A DNA stretch of 64,000 nt from JAGWRA01 sp963711505 (GTDB taxonomy: Bacteria > Acidobacteriota > Vicinamibacteria > Vicinamibacterales > CAVVIG01): contig CAVQEJ010000003.1 in assembly GCA_963711505.1 (NCBI GenBank), positions 1,736,001 to 1,800,000 on the forward strand, given 5' to 3'. Numbering within the stretch: the first letter of the stretch is position 1; each line of letters opens with the position of its first letter. Under the pieces are notes generated by a model, which was not told where the DNA came from, searched no databases, and was given only the letters and a program-made list of their open reading frames with translations. Shown here one piece after another: positions 9,112 to 15,961 of this stretch. The position numbers were made by a program, and so were the translations under genes.

Positions 9112-9400
9112 AAGCTCCCTGTCGGCCTGTCGCCCGCGGGCCCTTCGGCCCGGGTTCCGGCCTCAAGCAGAACGGATGGTGCACGCGGACGCCGACAGCC
9201 GGACGTCCGGCCGCCGCATGCCGCGGAAAAGAGGAGCCGGCCCGGCGATTCCGGCCGCCCGGCGTGGCCATAACCTGTCTATGGTACACATTCAGGCCTC
9301 GAAAACGGAAGCCGGGCCCTTCTGCGGCGGGATCAGAAGGAGCGAGGAGCACGGGCTGTCGTTACCCCGAGCCGTCCTCTTATATGTCCCCCGGCAGCCG

Positions 9401-9470
9401 GTAGCCCGTAGCCCGGAGCCCGGAGCCCGTAGCCCGCAGCGCGTAACCCGGCGCCCGTAGCCCGTAGCCG
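9401..9470. repeat. Ten contiguous GTAGCCC-type heptads
   Basis: This is the cleanest array in the window: ten 7-bp units without a gap (GTAGCCC twice, GGAGCCC twice, GTAGCCC, GCAGCGC, GTAACCC, GGCGCCC, GTAGCCC, GTAGCCG). It lies in the fba-FtsX divergent spacer (9112-9619). The remainder of that spacer, apart from the promoter at 9558, shows no gene. Confidence 0.9.
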
Positions 9471-9557
9471 GCCCCCCTCGCCCGTCGTCGCTTCGCAGCT
9501 TACGATCTTGTCTTCTGTTTCCCGGGAACTTGTCCGCCGCGCCGTCCGTCTCTCCCC

Positions 9558-9608
9558 TTGACAGTCTACAAGAGACCTCGTAGCCTTCTCTTGTAGACGT
9601 TCTAGGGA
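9558..9608 (+). promoter_or_regulatory. Promoter with palindromic operator for the FtsX permease
   Basis: TTGACA (9558-9563), a 17-bp spacer and TAGCCT (9581-9586) form a promoter. Perfect 12-bp inverted arms GTCTACAAGAGA (9564-9575) and TCTCTTGTAGAC (9587-9598) sit on either side of the -10. A dimeric repressor bound there would block polymerase. TACA/TGTA half-sites recall BlaI-type operators, but no such regulator is in the window. AGGGAG at 9604 is the likely ribosome site. Confidence 0.8.
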
Positions 9609-9619
9609 GCAGAGCCGCC

Positions 9620-12277
9620 ATGCACGGAATCCGCACGCTGCTCATCCGCCTGCGCACGCTCGTTCGCCGCGGAACGAAGGAGCGCGAGATGGCCGAGGAG
9701 CTCCGCTTCCATCTCGACATGGAAGCCGACCTCCACCGCCGCGGCGGCCTGCCGCCCGAGGACGCGCGGCTCGAAGCCCTGCGCCGCTTCGGCGGCGTCG
9801 CCCGGACGGCCGACGAGTGCCGCGATTCCTGGGGCGTGCGCCAGCTCGACCAGTTGCGGCAGGACGTCCGCTTCGCGCTGCGCGGCCTCCGGCGCAATCC
9901 CGGCTTCTCGGCCGTCGTCATCCTCACCCTGGCGCTCGGCATCGGCGCCAACACCGCCATCTTCAGTGTCGTCGACACCGTGCTCTTCCGCGCGCTCCCC
10001 TACCAGCAGGGCGACCGACTCGTGCGCCTCAAGCAGGTCGACCCACAGTCGGGGATCGACAACGACATGCTGTTCTCGGTGAAGGAGATCGCCGACTACC
10101 GCACGCAGCGGCAGCTCTTCGACGCCGTGGCCGAGTACCACTCGATGTGGTTCAACCTGCTCGGCGACGGCGACCCGCTGCGCGTGCAGACCGGCGTGGT
10201 GTCGGCCAATTTCTTCGACGTCATGGGGATCCGGCCGGTCCTCGGCCGCTCGTTCGCGCCAGACGACGACCGGCCGGGCGCGCCGCCCGTGCTGCTGCTC
10301 AGCTACAGCTTCTGGCAGGACCATTTCGCCGGCGCGACGGACGTCCTCGGGCGGACCGTCCGGATGAACGATCGGTCGCACGTGATCGTCGGCGTCCTGC
10401 CGCCGATTCCCGGGTATCCGGACGACAACGACGTCTACATGCCGACATCGGCCTGTCCGTTCCGCTCGTCGCAGGCGATGATCACGAACCGCCAGGCGCA
10501 CATGATGGACGTGTTCGCCCGGGTGAAGGCCGGCGTGCCGCTGCAGCGGGTCGACAACGACCTGGCGACCTTCGCGCGCCACCTCGCGCAGGAGTATCCG
10601 GACGCCTACAAGCAACTGCCCGGTTTCACGGCGAATGCCACGCCGCTGCGCGACGAGCTGACGCACGGCGCCCGTCTCACCTTCCTGATCCTGCTCGGCG
10701 CGGCGGGCTTCATCCTGCTGCTGGTCTGCGCGAACGTCGCAAACCTGATGCTGGCGCGGATGATGCGGCGGGAGCACGAACTGGCCATCCGCAACGCGCT
10801 CGGCGCCGGGCGCGGGCGGATCGCCCGTCAACTGCTCACCGAGAGCGCCGTGCTGGCTGTGGCCGGCGGCGTCGCCGGCGTCCTGCTCGCGCTGGCCGCG
10901 CGCAGCCTGCTGGTCGCCTTCGCCTCCCGGTTCACCCCGCTCGCCCCGGACATCGCCATCGACGGCCAGGTCCTGACCTTCGCCCTGATCGTCTCGCTGG
11001 TGACCGGCATCCTCTTCGGCATCGGTCCGGCCTGGCCGGCGCATCGCCAGCCGGTGTCGGCCCTGAAGGATGGCGGGCGGACGATGGGCGGCGACCGGCG
11101 GATGCGGACGCGCAACCTGCTCGTGGCGGTGCAGGTGGCTGTGTCGTTCGTGCTGCTGATCGGCGCGGGCCTGATGGTGCGGAGCCTGATCGCGCTCGAG
11201 CAGGTCCGTCCCGGCTTCAATCCGGAGCACGTGCTGACGTTCGAAATCGATCTGGACTGGGTGAAGTACAGGACCGCGGCGTCGAGGGCACAGTTCTTCG
11301 ACCGGACGATCGAAGGACTGCGGGCGCTGCCCGGTGCGGAGCACGTCGCCGTGTCGAGTTCCGTGCCGCTCGACCAGACGCAGCAGTACCAGGCCGGCTT
11401 CCAGATCGCCGGCCGGCCGCCGGCCGCCGGCCAGGCCCTGCCGCAGGCCGACTACTTCCTGTCGGGCGCCGGCTACTTCCGCACCATCGGCACGCCGATC
11501 GTGGCCGGGCGCGACTTCACGGCCGACGATCGTCCGGACACCCCCGCCGTGGCGATCGTCAACGCCTCGATGGCCCGGCACTACTGGCCGGACACCGGCG
11601 CCGTCGGACAGCGGATCTCCTTCGACAGCGGCCAGCACTGGATCACGGTCGTCGGCGTGGTCGGTGACGTGCGGCAGTACGGTCTGGCGCAACAGGCCGC
11701 CGACACCATCTACCGGCCGTTCTTCCAACTGCCAGGTCTGGTGACGCGGCTCTTCGTCCGGACGCCCAGCGATCCCCTCGCGCTGATCCGCCAGGCGCGC
11801 GCCGTCGTGAAGCAGGTGGACCCCGACCAGCCGGTCAGCCACGTGCAGACGCTCGAGCAGGTCCGGAGCGCGTCGCTGGCGCCGCCGCGGCTGCTGACCG
11901 CACTCATCAGCCTCTTCGCGCTGCTCGCCCTCGTCGTGACGGCGGCCGGCATCGCGGGCGTGGTCGCCTTCTCGGTGAGCCAGCGGACGACGGAAATCGG
12001 GATCAGGATGGCGCTCGGCGCCGAGCCGCGAGGGGTGATCGGGATGGTCGTCCGGCAGGGACTGGCGCCGGTGCTCGCCGGTCTGGCGATCGGCATCGTC
12101 GGCGCCATGGTCTTCAGCCGGTTGATGAACAGCATCATCTTCGGCGTGACGCCGACCGACCCGCTGACCTTTTTCGCCGTCGCGGGCGTGCTGATGCTCT
12201 CCGCCGGCCTCGCCTGCCTGCAGCCGGCCCGCCGTGCGGCCAGCGTCGATCCGATCCAGGCTCTGCGATCGGAGTGA
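9620..12277 (+). CDS. FtsX/MacB-type ABC permease of the acidobacterial long form
   Basis: An 885-residue permease. Seen: a cytoplasmic N-terminal segment with MAEELRFHLDMEADLHRRGG and ARLEALRRFGG, the hallmark of the acidobacterial ADOP-type permeases; a first membrane helix near residue 95 (VVILTLALGIGANTAIFSVV); a MacB-like periplasmic domain; then two FtsX blocks with ANLMLARMMRREHELAIRNA and RTTEIGIRMALGAEP. No ATPase gene is adjacent, as is usual for this family. Such proteins are thought to move peptides, lipids or drugs or to transmit mechanical signals; the substrate is unknown. Expression is probably controlled by the operator at 9564-9598. Confidence 0.9.
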   Translation: MHGIRTLLIRLRTLVRRGTKEREMAEELRFHLDMEADLHRRGGLPPEDARLEALRRFGGVARTADECRDSWGVRQLDQLRQDVRFALRGLRRNPGFSAVVILTLALGIGANTAIFSVVDTVLFRALPYQQGDRLVRLKQVDPQSGIDNDMLFSVKEIADYRTQRQLFDAVAEYHSMWFNLLGDGDPLRVQTGVVSANFFDVMGIRPVLGRSFAPDDDRPGAPPVLLLSYSFWQDHFAGATDVLGRTVRMNDRSHVIVGVLPPIPGYPDDNDVYMPTSACPFRSSQAMITNRQAHMMDVFARVKAGVPLQRVDNDLATFARHLAQEYPDAYKQLPGFTANATPLRDELTHGARLTFLILLGAAGFILLLVCANVANLMLARMMRREHELAIRNALGAGRGRIARQLLTESAVLAVAGGVAGVLLALAARSLLVAFASRFTPLAPDIAIDGQVLTFALIVSLVTGILFGIGPAWPAHRQPVSALKDGGRTMGGDRRMRTRNLLVAVQVAVSFVLLIGAGLMVRSLIALEQVRPGFNPEHVLTFEIDLDWVKYRTAASRAQFFDRTIEGLRALPGAEHVAVSSSVPLDQTQQYQAGFQIAGRPPAAGQALPQADYFLSGAGYFRTIGTPIVAGRDFTADDRPDTPAVAIVNASMARHYWPDTGAVGQRISFDSGQHWITVVGVVGDVRQYGLAQQAADTIYRPFFQLPGLVTRLFVRTPSDPLALIRQARAVVKQVDPDQPVSHVQTLEQVRSASLAPPRLLTALISLFALLALVVTAAGIAGVVAFSVSQRTTEIGIRMALGAEPRGVIGMVVRQGLAPVLAGLAIGIVGAMVFSRLMNSIIFGVTPTDPLTFFAVAGVLMLSAGLACLQPARRAASVDPIQALRSE

Positions 12278-12286
12278 GGAGCGGCG

Positions 12287-12311
12287 GGCGGACCGGCATG
12301 ACCGGTCCGCC
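12287..12311. terminator. Two-way hairpin between the permease and dinB-like gene
   Basis: A perfect 10-bp stem (GGCGGACCGG / CCGGTCCGCC) with a 5-base loop lies between the convergent stop codons. There is no T-run, so Rho-independent termination is likely but not proven. Confidence 0.6.
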
Positions 12312-12322
12312 GCGGTGCCCTC

Positions 12323-12802
12323 CTACATCGGTTCGTCGGCGCTCGGCCCGTAGATCTGAGGCACCTTCGCTCCCATCGGCCGCAGGTAGGTCGAGAGCTG
12401 GCCGCGGTGGTGGATCAAGTCGTGCAGGAAGCCCCACGCGTTCTCGTAGCCCGTCTCGTTCATCACGACCTGGCCGCCGTAGACGAACGGCACCGGCCCT
12501 TCCCAGCGATCGGATCCGATCGCGTGCAGGCGCTTCGTGAGCGTCTCCTGCAACCGTGTGTTCGCCGCGAGCACTTCCTTCATCGTCGCCGGCGCCGGCA
12601 CCTCCACCCATTCGAGCTGCCCCTTCTCGAGGCCGTCGACCAGCGCCTCCTGCTCGCGGACGATGAGCCAGGCGATCTCGCGCGCCGTGCGTGATTTCGG
12701 ATCGGGCCGATAGTCCGATCCCTCGGGAATCCGCTCGAGCACCTTGCGCGTGGCCGGCGCTTCCTTCTCCCAGTGCTTCAGGAACAACGCTTTGTGATCC
12801 AT
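12323..12802 (-). CDS. DinB-family metal-binding protein
   Basis: A 159-residue four-helix protein of the DinB/YfiT type. Seen: a start ATG at 12802 preceded by GGGAGG; KHWEKEAPATRKVLERIPEG; TAREIAWLIVREQEALVDGL; and the C-terminal LHDLIHHRGQLSTYLRPMG, in which the HxxxH-type histidines and the RGQL signature bind a metal. Many family members are thiol-dependent transferases or stress proteins; this one is unassigned. An upstream in-frame ATG at 12901 lacks a ribosome site. Confidence 0.85.
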   Translation of the reverse strand: MDHKALFLKHWEKEAPATRKVLERIPEGSDYRPDPKSRTAREIAWLIVREQEALVDGLEKGQLEWVEVPAPATMKEVLAANTRLQETLTKRLHAIGSDRWEGPVPFVYGGQVVMNETGYENAWGFLHDLIHHRGQLSTYLRPMGAKVPQIYGPSADEPM

Positions 12803-12946
12803 CACGTCCTCCCGCGAATCGACCGCCGGTGCCGACGCAGAACGCTTCAGGCCGGCGGTCCGGAAAGACGAACGATACGACGAACAAAAAGCGAAAGTCA
12901 AGGGTCGACCGCTTGGCCCATTCTGGCCCCATGGGCCCGCTTCCCT

Positions 12947-13096
12947 TCAGGAGCGCTTCGCCGACACCGACAGTCCGGCCCGAGGACCGCGCGCCGGCGG
13001 GTCGTTGAGCCGCTGCCACTCGCGCTGCGCCACGCGCCGGTCGAAGTTCGTCAGCCCGTACATCCGGTGACGGTCGTCGCGCTCCGTCTTCCGCAC
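12947..13096 (-). CDS. Possible small ORF or gene remnant
   Basis: A 49-codon frame starting at GTG 13096 and ending at TGA 12947-12949. It encodes a charged peptide with MYGLTNFDRRVAQREWQRLN. The regular, low-bias composition looks more like protein than a random frame, but there is no recognised domain. It lies in the 425-bp stretch between dinB and the tRNA, where no other gene is visible. Confidence 0.2.
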   Translation of the reverse strand: MRKTERDDRHRMYGLTNFDRRVAQREWQRLNDPPARGPRAGLSVSAKRS

Positions 13097-13184
13097 GCGG
13101 TCCTCGAGCTCCGCCGATCAATCCGTCGGCGGCGGTCGTGCGGTTCAGAACCCGCTGGAATGCATGCGGAACATGCTCAGATGT

Positions 13185-13213
13185 TTGACCGCACCTGAGG
13201 CAGGTGCTATTAT
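13185..13213 (+). promoter_or_regulatory. Promoter of tRNA-fMet
   Basis: TTGACC (13185-13190), a 17-bp spacer and TATTAT (13208-13213) end 14 bp before the mature tRNA 5' end. Confidence 0.75.
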
Positions 13214-13227
13214 TGATTGTTCAGTGT

Positions 13228-13305
<78 letters not shown>

Positions 13306-13311
13306 CCTTTC

Positions 13312-13345
13312 AAGGGCTTACGGCGGATCGCCGTAGGCCCTTTTT
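13312..13345 (+). terminator. Rho-independent terminator after tRNA-fMet
   Basis: The stem AAGGGCTTACGGCG / CGCCGTAGGCCCTT has one mismatch and is followed by TTTTT. It starts 8 bp after the tRNA. Confidence 0.9.
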
Positions 13346-13411
13346 CGTTTCATCCAGCCATTCAGGGCCCCGCCACATCCACGGCAGGCGTGGGTGAGCC
13401 GGCTCTCTCCC

Positions 13412-14371
13412 TCACCTCGCGTCCGGCGCCATCTCAGGCGCACGCGCCTGACCGATGGCCTGACGATACCAGCGCCGGAACACGAGCATCGGCGCATCGG
13501 ACGGCACGTGCTGCTGGTGGCCGGCCTCCGTCACATCCGCGGGGATGCTTTCGATGATCCGGCGGTCCTCCTCGATCGGCTTGATCGGGAAGGCCGGTCC
13601 GTCGCCTGCCGCCGCCTCGGGAATCGAGCGCATGATCAACAGGCGCGAGCGGCGGGGGCCGAGCGGCACCGAGCAGAAGTGCGTGATCGACCCCGGCCCG
13701 TATTCGCCGAACAGCACCACGATATTCGGCCGCCACCATTGCGACAGGAACGGCGGCCCGCCATCGAGGTCGGACAGCAGGTCGAACCCGTACTGGGTCT
13801 CCGTCAGCTTGAACCCGCTTCGCGCGCCGGCCTCTGCCATCGCGTGCGGGCCGGCGCCGAAGGTGCCCCGGTGCGCGTAACAGATATGGCCGAAATCCAG
13901 CTGGTTTTCGAGCATCGGCGTCCAGTGCGCCGCCCACTCATGCTGCTCGAAGACGAGCGGCCGCTCCGGGCTCGTCAGCGAGGGTGGCAGCACGGGCTCG
14001 GCCGCCGGGCCGGGGCCGGTATGCACCCACAGCGCGCCGGCGACGATGCGGACGGGCAGGCTGGGAACGCCGACCTTCCCGGGCACCTTCAGGTCCGGTG
14101 AATTGAGCGGGATGCGCGCGCAGCTGCCGTCGCCGCGAAAGCGCCAGCCGTGATAGGCGCAGCGCAACGACCCCTCCTCCGTCACGTCGCCGAGCGACAG
14201 CGGCACCCCCCGGTGCGGGCAGCGATCCATCAGCGCATGGAACACGCCGTCGCCGTCGCGGAAGACGACAATCTGCTCCCCCGCGAGTTCGAGCGCCATC
14301 GGATTGGCATCAATCCGCGCAACCGGGACGAGCGGCGTCCAGACGTCTGGCAGCATGTCGAACATGGGCAC
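13412..14371 (-). CDS. Rieske non-haem iron oxygenase
   Basis: A ring-hydroxylating-type oxygenase subunit of 319 residues. Seen: the Rieske [2Fe-2S] motif CPHRG, then 17 residues, then CAYHGW (residues about 50-75), and a mononuclear iron site ENQLDFGHICYAH near residue 165 with the D-x2-H-x4-H spacing. The shape resembles the vanillate demethylase/pheophorbide oxygenase group, which oxidises methoxy-aromatics or similar compounds. No reductase gene is adjacent, so electrons must come from elsewhere. The substrate is unknown. Confidence 0.88.
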   Translation of the reverse strand: MPMFDMLPDVWTPLVPVARIDANPMALELAGEQIVVFRDGDGVFHALMDRCPHRGVPLSLGDVTEEGSLRCAYHGWRFRGDGSCARIPLNSPDLKVPGKVGVPSLPVRIVAGALWVHTGPGPAAEPVLPPSLTSPERPLVFEQHEWAAHWTPMLENQLDFGHICYAHRGTFGAGPHAMAEAGARSGFKLTETQYGFDLLSDLDGGPPFLSQWWRPNIVVLFGEYGPGSITHFCSVPLGPRRSRLLIMRSIPEAAAGDGPAFPIKPIEEDRRIIESIPADVTEAGHQQHVPSDAPMLVFRRWYRQAIGQARAPEMAPDAR

Positions 14372-14450
14372 CTCGCTTGTGAAACGCGACGAAGTCCTAT
14401 TGTTTCACGGGCGAGCGTGGAAGAGTCTGGCGTCGCGGCGAGAAGGCGAT

Positions 14451-14479
14451 TTGCCGGGTCTGTTCAGCTTGGGTATAAT
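14451..14479 (+). promoter_or_regulatory. Promoter of the secreted 149-residue protein gene
   Basis: TTGCCG (14451-14456), a 17-bp spacer and TATAAT (14474-14479). GAGGAGG near 14503 is the ribosome site for ATG 14522. Confidence 0.75.
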
Positions 14480-14521
14480 GCCCCGCTTATCCACCGCCGC
14501 CACCGAGGAGGAGTTGAATCC

Positions 14522-14971
14522 ATGCCGTTCCGGAAACTGGTCGTCTGCGCCGCCATCGTGACCGCCGCGCTCCTGTCCGCCAGCCCGAGCCAGGCTCAGG
14601 GCAAGGAGCGGTACGGAGTCTGGGTCAACTCGACCAATCCCAACAACGTGATGACCTACACGCCGTACGAGAACACCGGCATGAAGATCACCATCAGCAA
14701 CCCGAGCAAGCCGGGCGAGGGATGGAGCTACGTGACGCTGTTCGACGGCAAGTACCGTCCCGTGGAGGGTCTCAAGGGGGCCGAGACGGCCGTCGAGCCC
14801 ATCAACGAGAAGAGCACCCGCATCCTCAACAAGCGGAACGGTGTCCTGTCCCAGGTCGTCATCAATACGCTCAACAAGGACAACAGCAAGATCGATAACT
14901 ACTACGTCCGCCTGGACAAGGACGGCAAGATCACCAGCGTGATGCACGTCCTCTACATCCGCCAGAAGTAG
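14522..14971 (+). CDS. Small secreted protein of unknown function
   Basis: A 149-residue protein with a clear Sec signal peptide (LVVCAAIVTAALLSASPSQA, cleavage near residue 26). The mature part (about 123 residues) is polar and rich in N, K and T, with VWVNSTNPNNVMTYTPYENT and a C-terminal DNYYVRLDKDGKITSVMHVL that looks like beta-strand. No cysteine follows the signal, so it is not a lipoprotein. Strong promoter, ribosome site and terminator suggest a well-expressed periplasmic or exported protein. I do not recognise a family. Confidence 0.85.
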   Translation: MPFRKLVVCAAIVTAALLSASPSQAQGKERYGVWVNSTNPNNVMTYTPYENTGMKITISNPSKPGEGWSYVTLFDGKYRPVEGLKGAETAVEPINEKSTRILNKRNGVLSQVVINTLNKDNSKIDNYYVRLDKDGKITSVMHVLYIRQK

Positions 14972-14997
14972 GATCGCGGTCCGGATCGACGGAACCG

Positions 14998-15028
14998 AGG
15001 GCCTGCAGCGGTCGCTGCAGGCCTTTTG
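14998..15028 (+). terminator. Rho-independent terminator
   Basis: The stem GGCCTGCAGCG / CGCTGCAGGCC is followed by TTTT, 28 bp after the stop of the secreted-protein gene. Confidence 0.88.
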
Positions 15029-15073
15029 TCATCTTCAGCGGGTTCAACCAACCCGCGACGGGCGGAACGATCA

Positions 15074-15676
15074 TCAGGCAGGCATCTCGGCAGGCTCGCC
15101 CCGCCCGCCCTTCGTGACCGGCGCTTCGGACGCCAGGCGGGGACGGGTCGCGAGCAGGGCCTCGATCGCGTCGGCGACGTGCTCGTCGCCGATGTGAGGG
15201 TCGCCTCGCTCCACACGCAGCGCGTGCGCCTTCATCAGCACATCGACCGCGCGGAAGCCTTCGGGCGGCTCGAACTTGTAGCACGCCAGCTCGACCTTCA
15301 GCCCGTTGGCATCACGCAGGTAGATCGAGTTCATGAAGCCGCGGTCGCGCTCGATGAACTCGATGCCGCGCGCGCGCAGCCGATCCGGCGCCCGCGTGAA
15401 CGTCGCCCTCGAGACATTGAAGGCGATGTGCTCCACGCAGCCAATCGCGCGCGGCGCATCCCGCCCGGCATCCTCGCGTGATTCATTGGTGAAGACGGTC
15501 AGCAGCCGGCCATCGCCGGGATCGAAGTACAGGTGATTCTCGTCCGGCTTGCCCAGGTTGGGCTGCTCGAAGACGAAGGGCATGCCGAGCACCCCCTGCC
15601 AGAAATCGATGGCGCTCTGCCTGGTCGATCCAACGATGGTGATGTGGTGAACGCCCTGCACCTGCAGCTTCTTCAC
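15074..15676 (-). CDS. VOC-fold ring-cleavage dioxygenase/glyoxalase-like protein
   Basis: A 200-residue protein started at GTG 15676, which has AGGAG 7 bp upstream. Seen: VQGVHHITIVGSTRQSAIDF, where HH is the first metal position; FYLGVLGM-like WQGVLGMPFVFEQPN; HLYFDPGDGRLLTVF; IGCVEHIAFNVS; and a final SIYLRDANGLKVELA carrying the glutamate ligand. This is the tandem beta-alpha-beta metal site of the vicinal oxygen chelate superfamily. The exact reaction is not inferable. The C-terminal 45 residues beyond the fold are polar. It diverges from the P1B-5 ATPase gene across a 285-bp spacer with no other gene. Confidence 0.82.
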   Translation of the reverse strand: MKKLQVQGVHHITIVGSTRQSAIDFWQGVLGMPFVFEQPNLGKPDENHLYFDPGDGRLLTVFTNESREDAGRDAPRAIGCVEHIAFNVSRATFTRAPDRLRARGIEFIERDRGFMNSIYLRDANGLKVELACYKFEPPEGFRAVDVLMKAHALRVERGDPHIGDEHVADAIEALLATRPRLASEAPVTKGGRGEPAEMPA

Positions 15677-15961
15677 GGCGTGCTCCTGAGAATCGATAAA
15701 TCCGGCCGTTGGCGGGCCAAGTATGCCGGGCTTCGCGCGGGAAGGGCAAGCGAAGCTCTCTTCGCCCCCCTCCTGCGCGGCCCTGTGGACGGTGGTCGTT
15801 CCGGAGGCCATGCCGGCGCTCGCCTCTGACGCCTCTCCAGCCGGCGGCGTCGGCCGATCGTGGTCGTGTCCGGGCGCCGTCTCGCCGATCACGTTCCGGC
15901 TCCAACGATGCACGCAAGTCGCGCTGCTGATATTCTGGATACCGAACAGCTGAGGTCCGAC

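Noticed and set aside
9401..9470. CRISPR array.
   Set aside because: Units are 7 bp with no spacers and no cas genes are near.
9602..11842. A 746-codon open frame antisense to the FtsX permease.
   Set aside because: High-GC antisense shadow of a well-conserved gene; no start site or domain.
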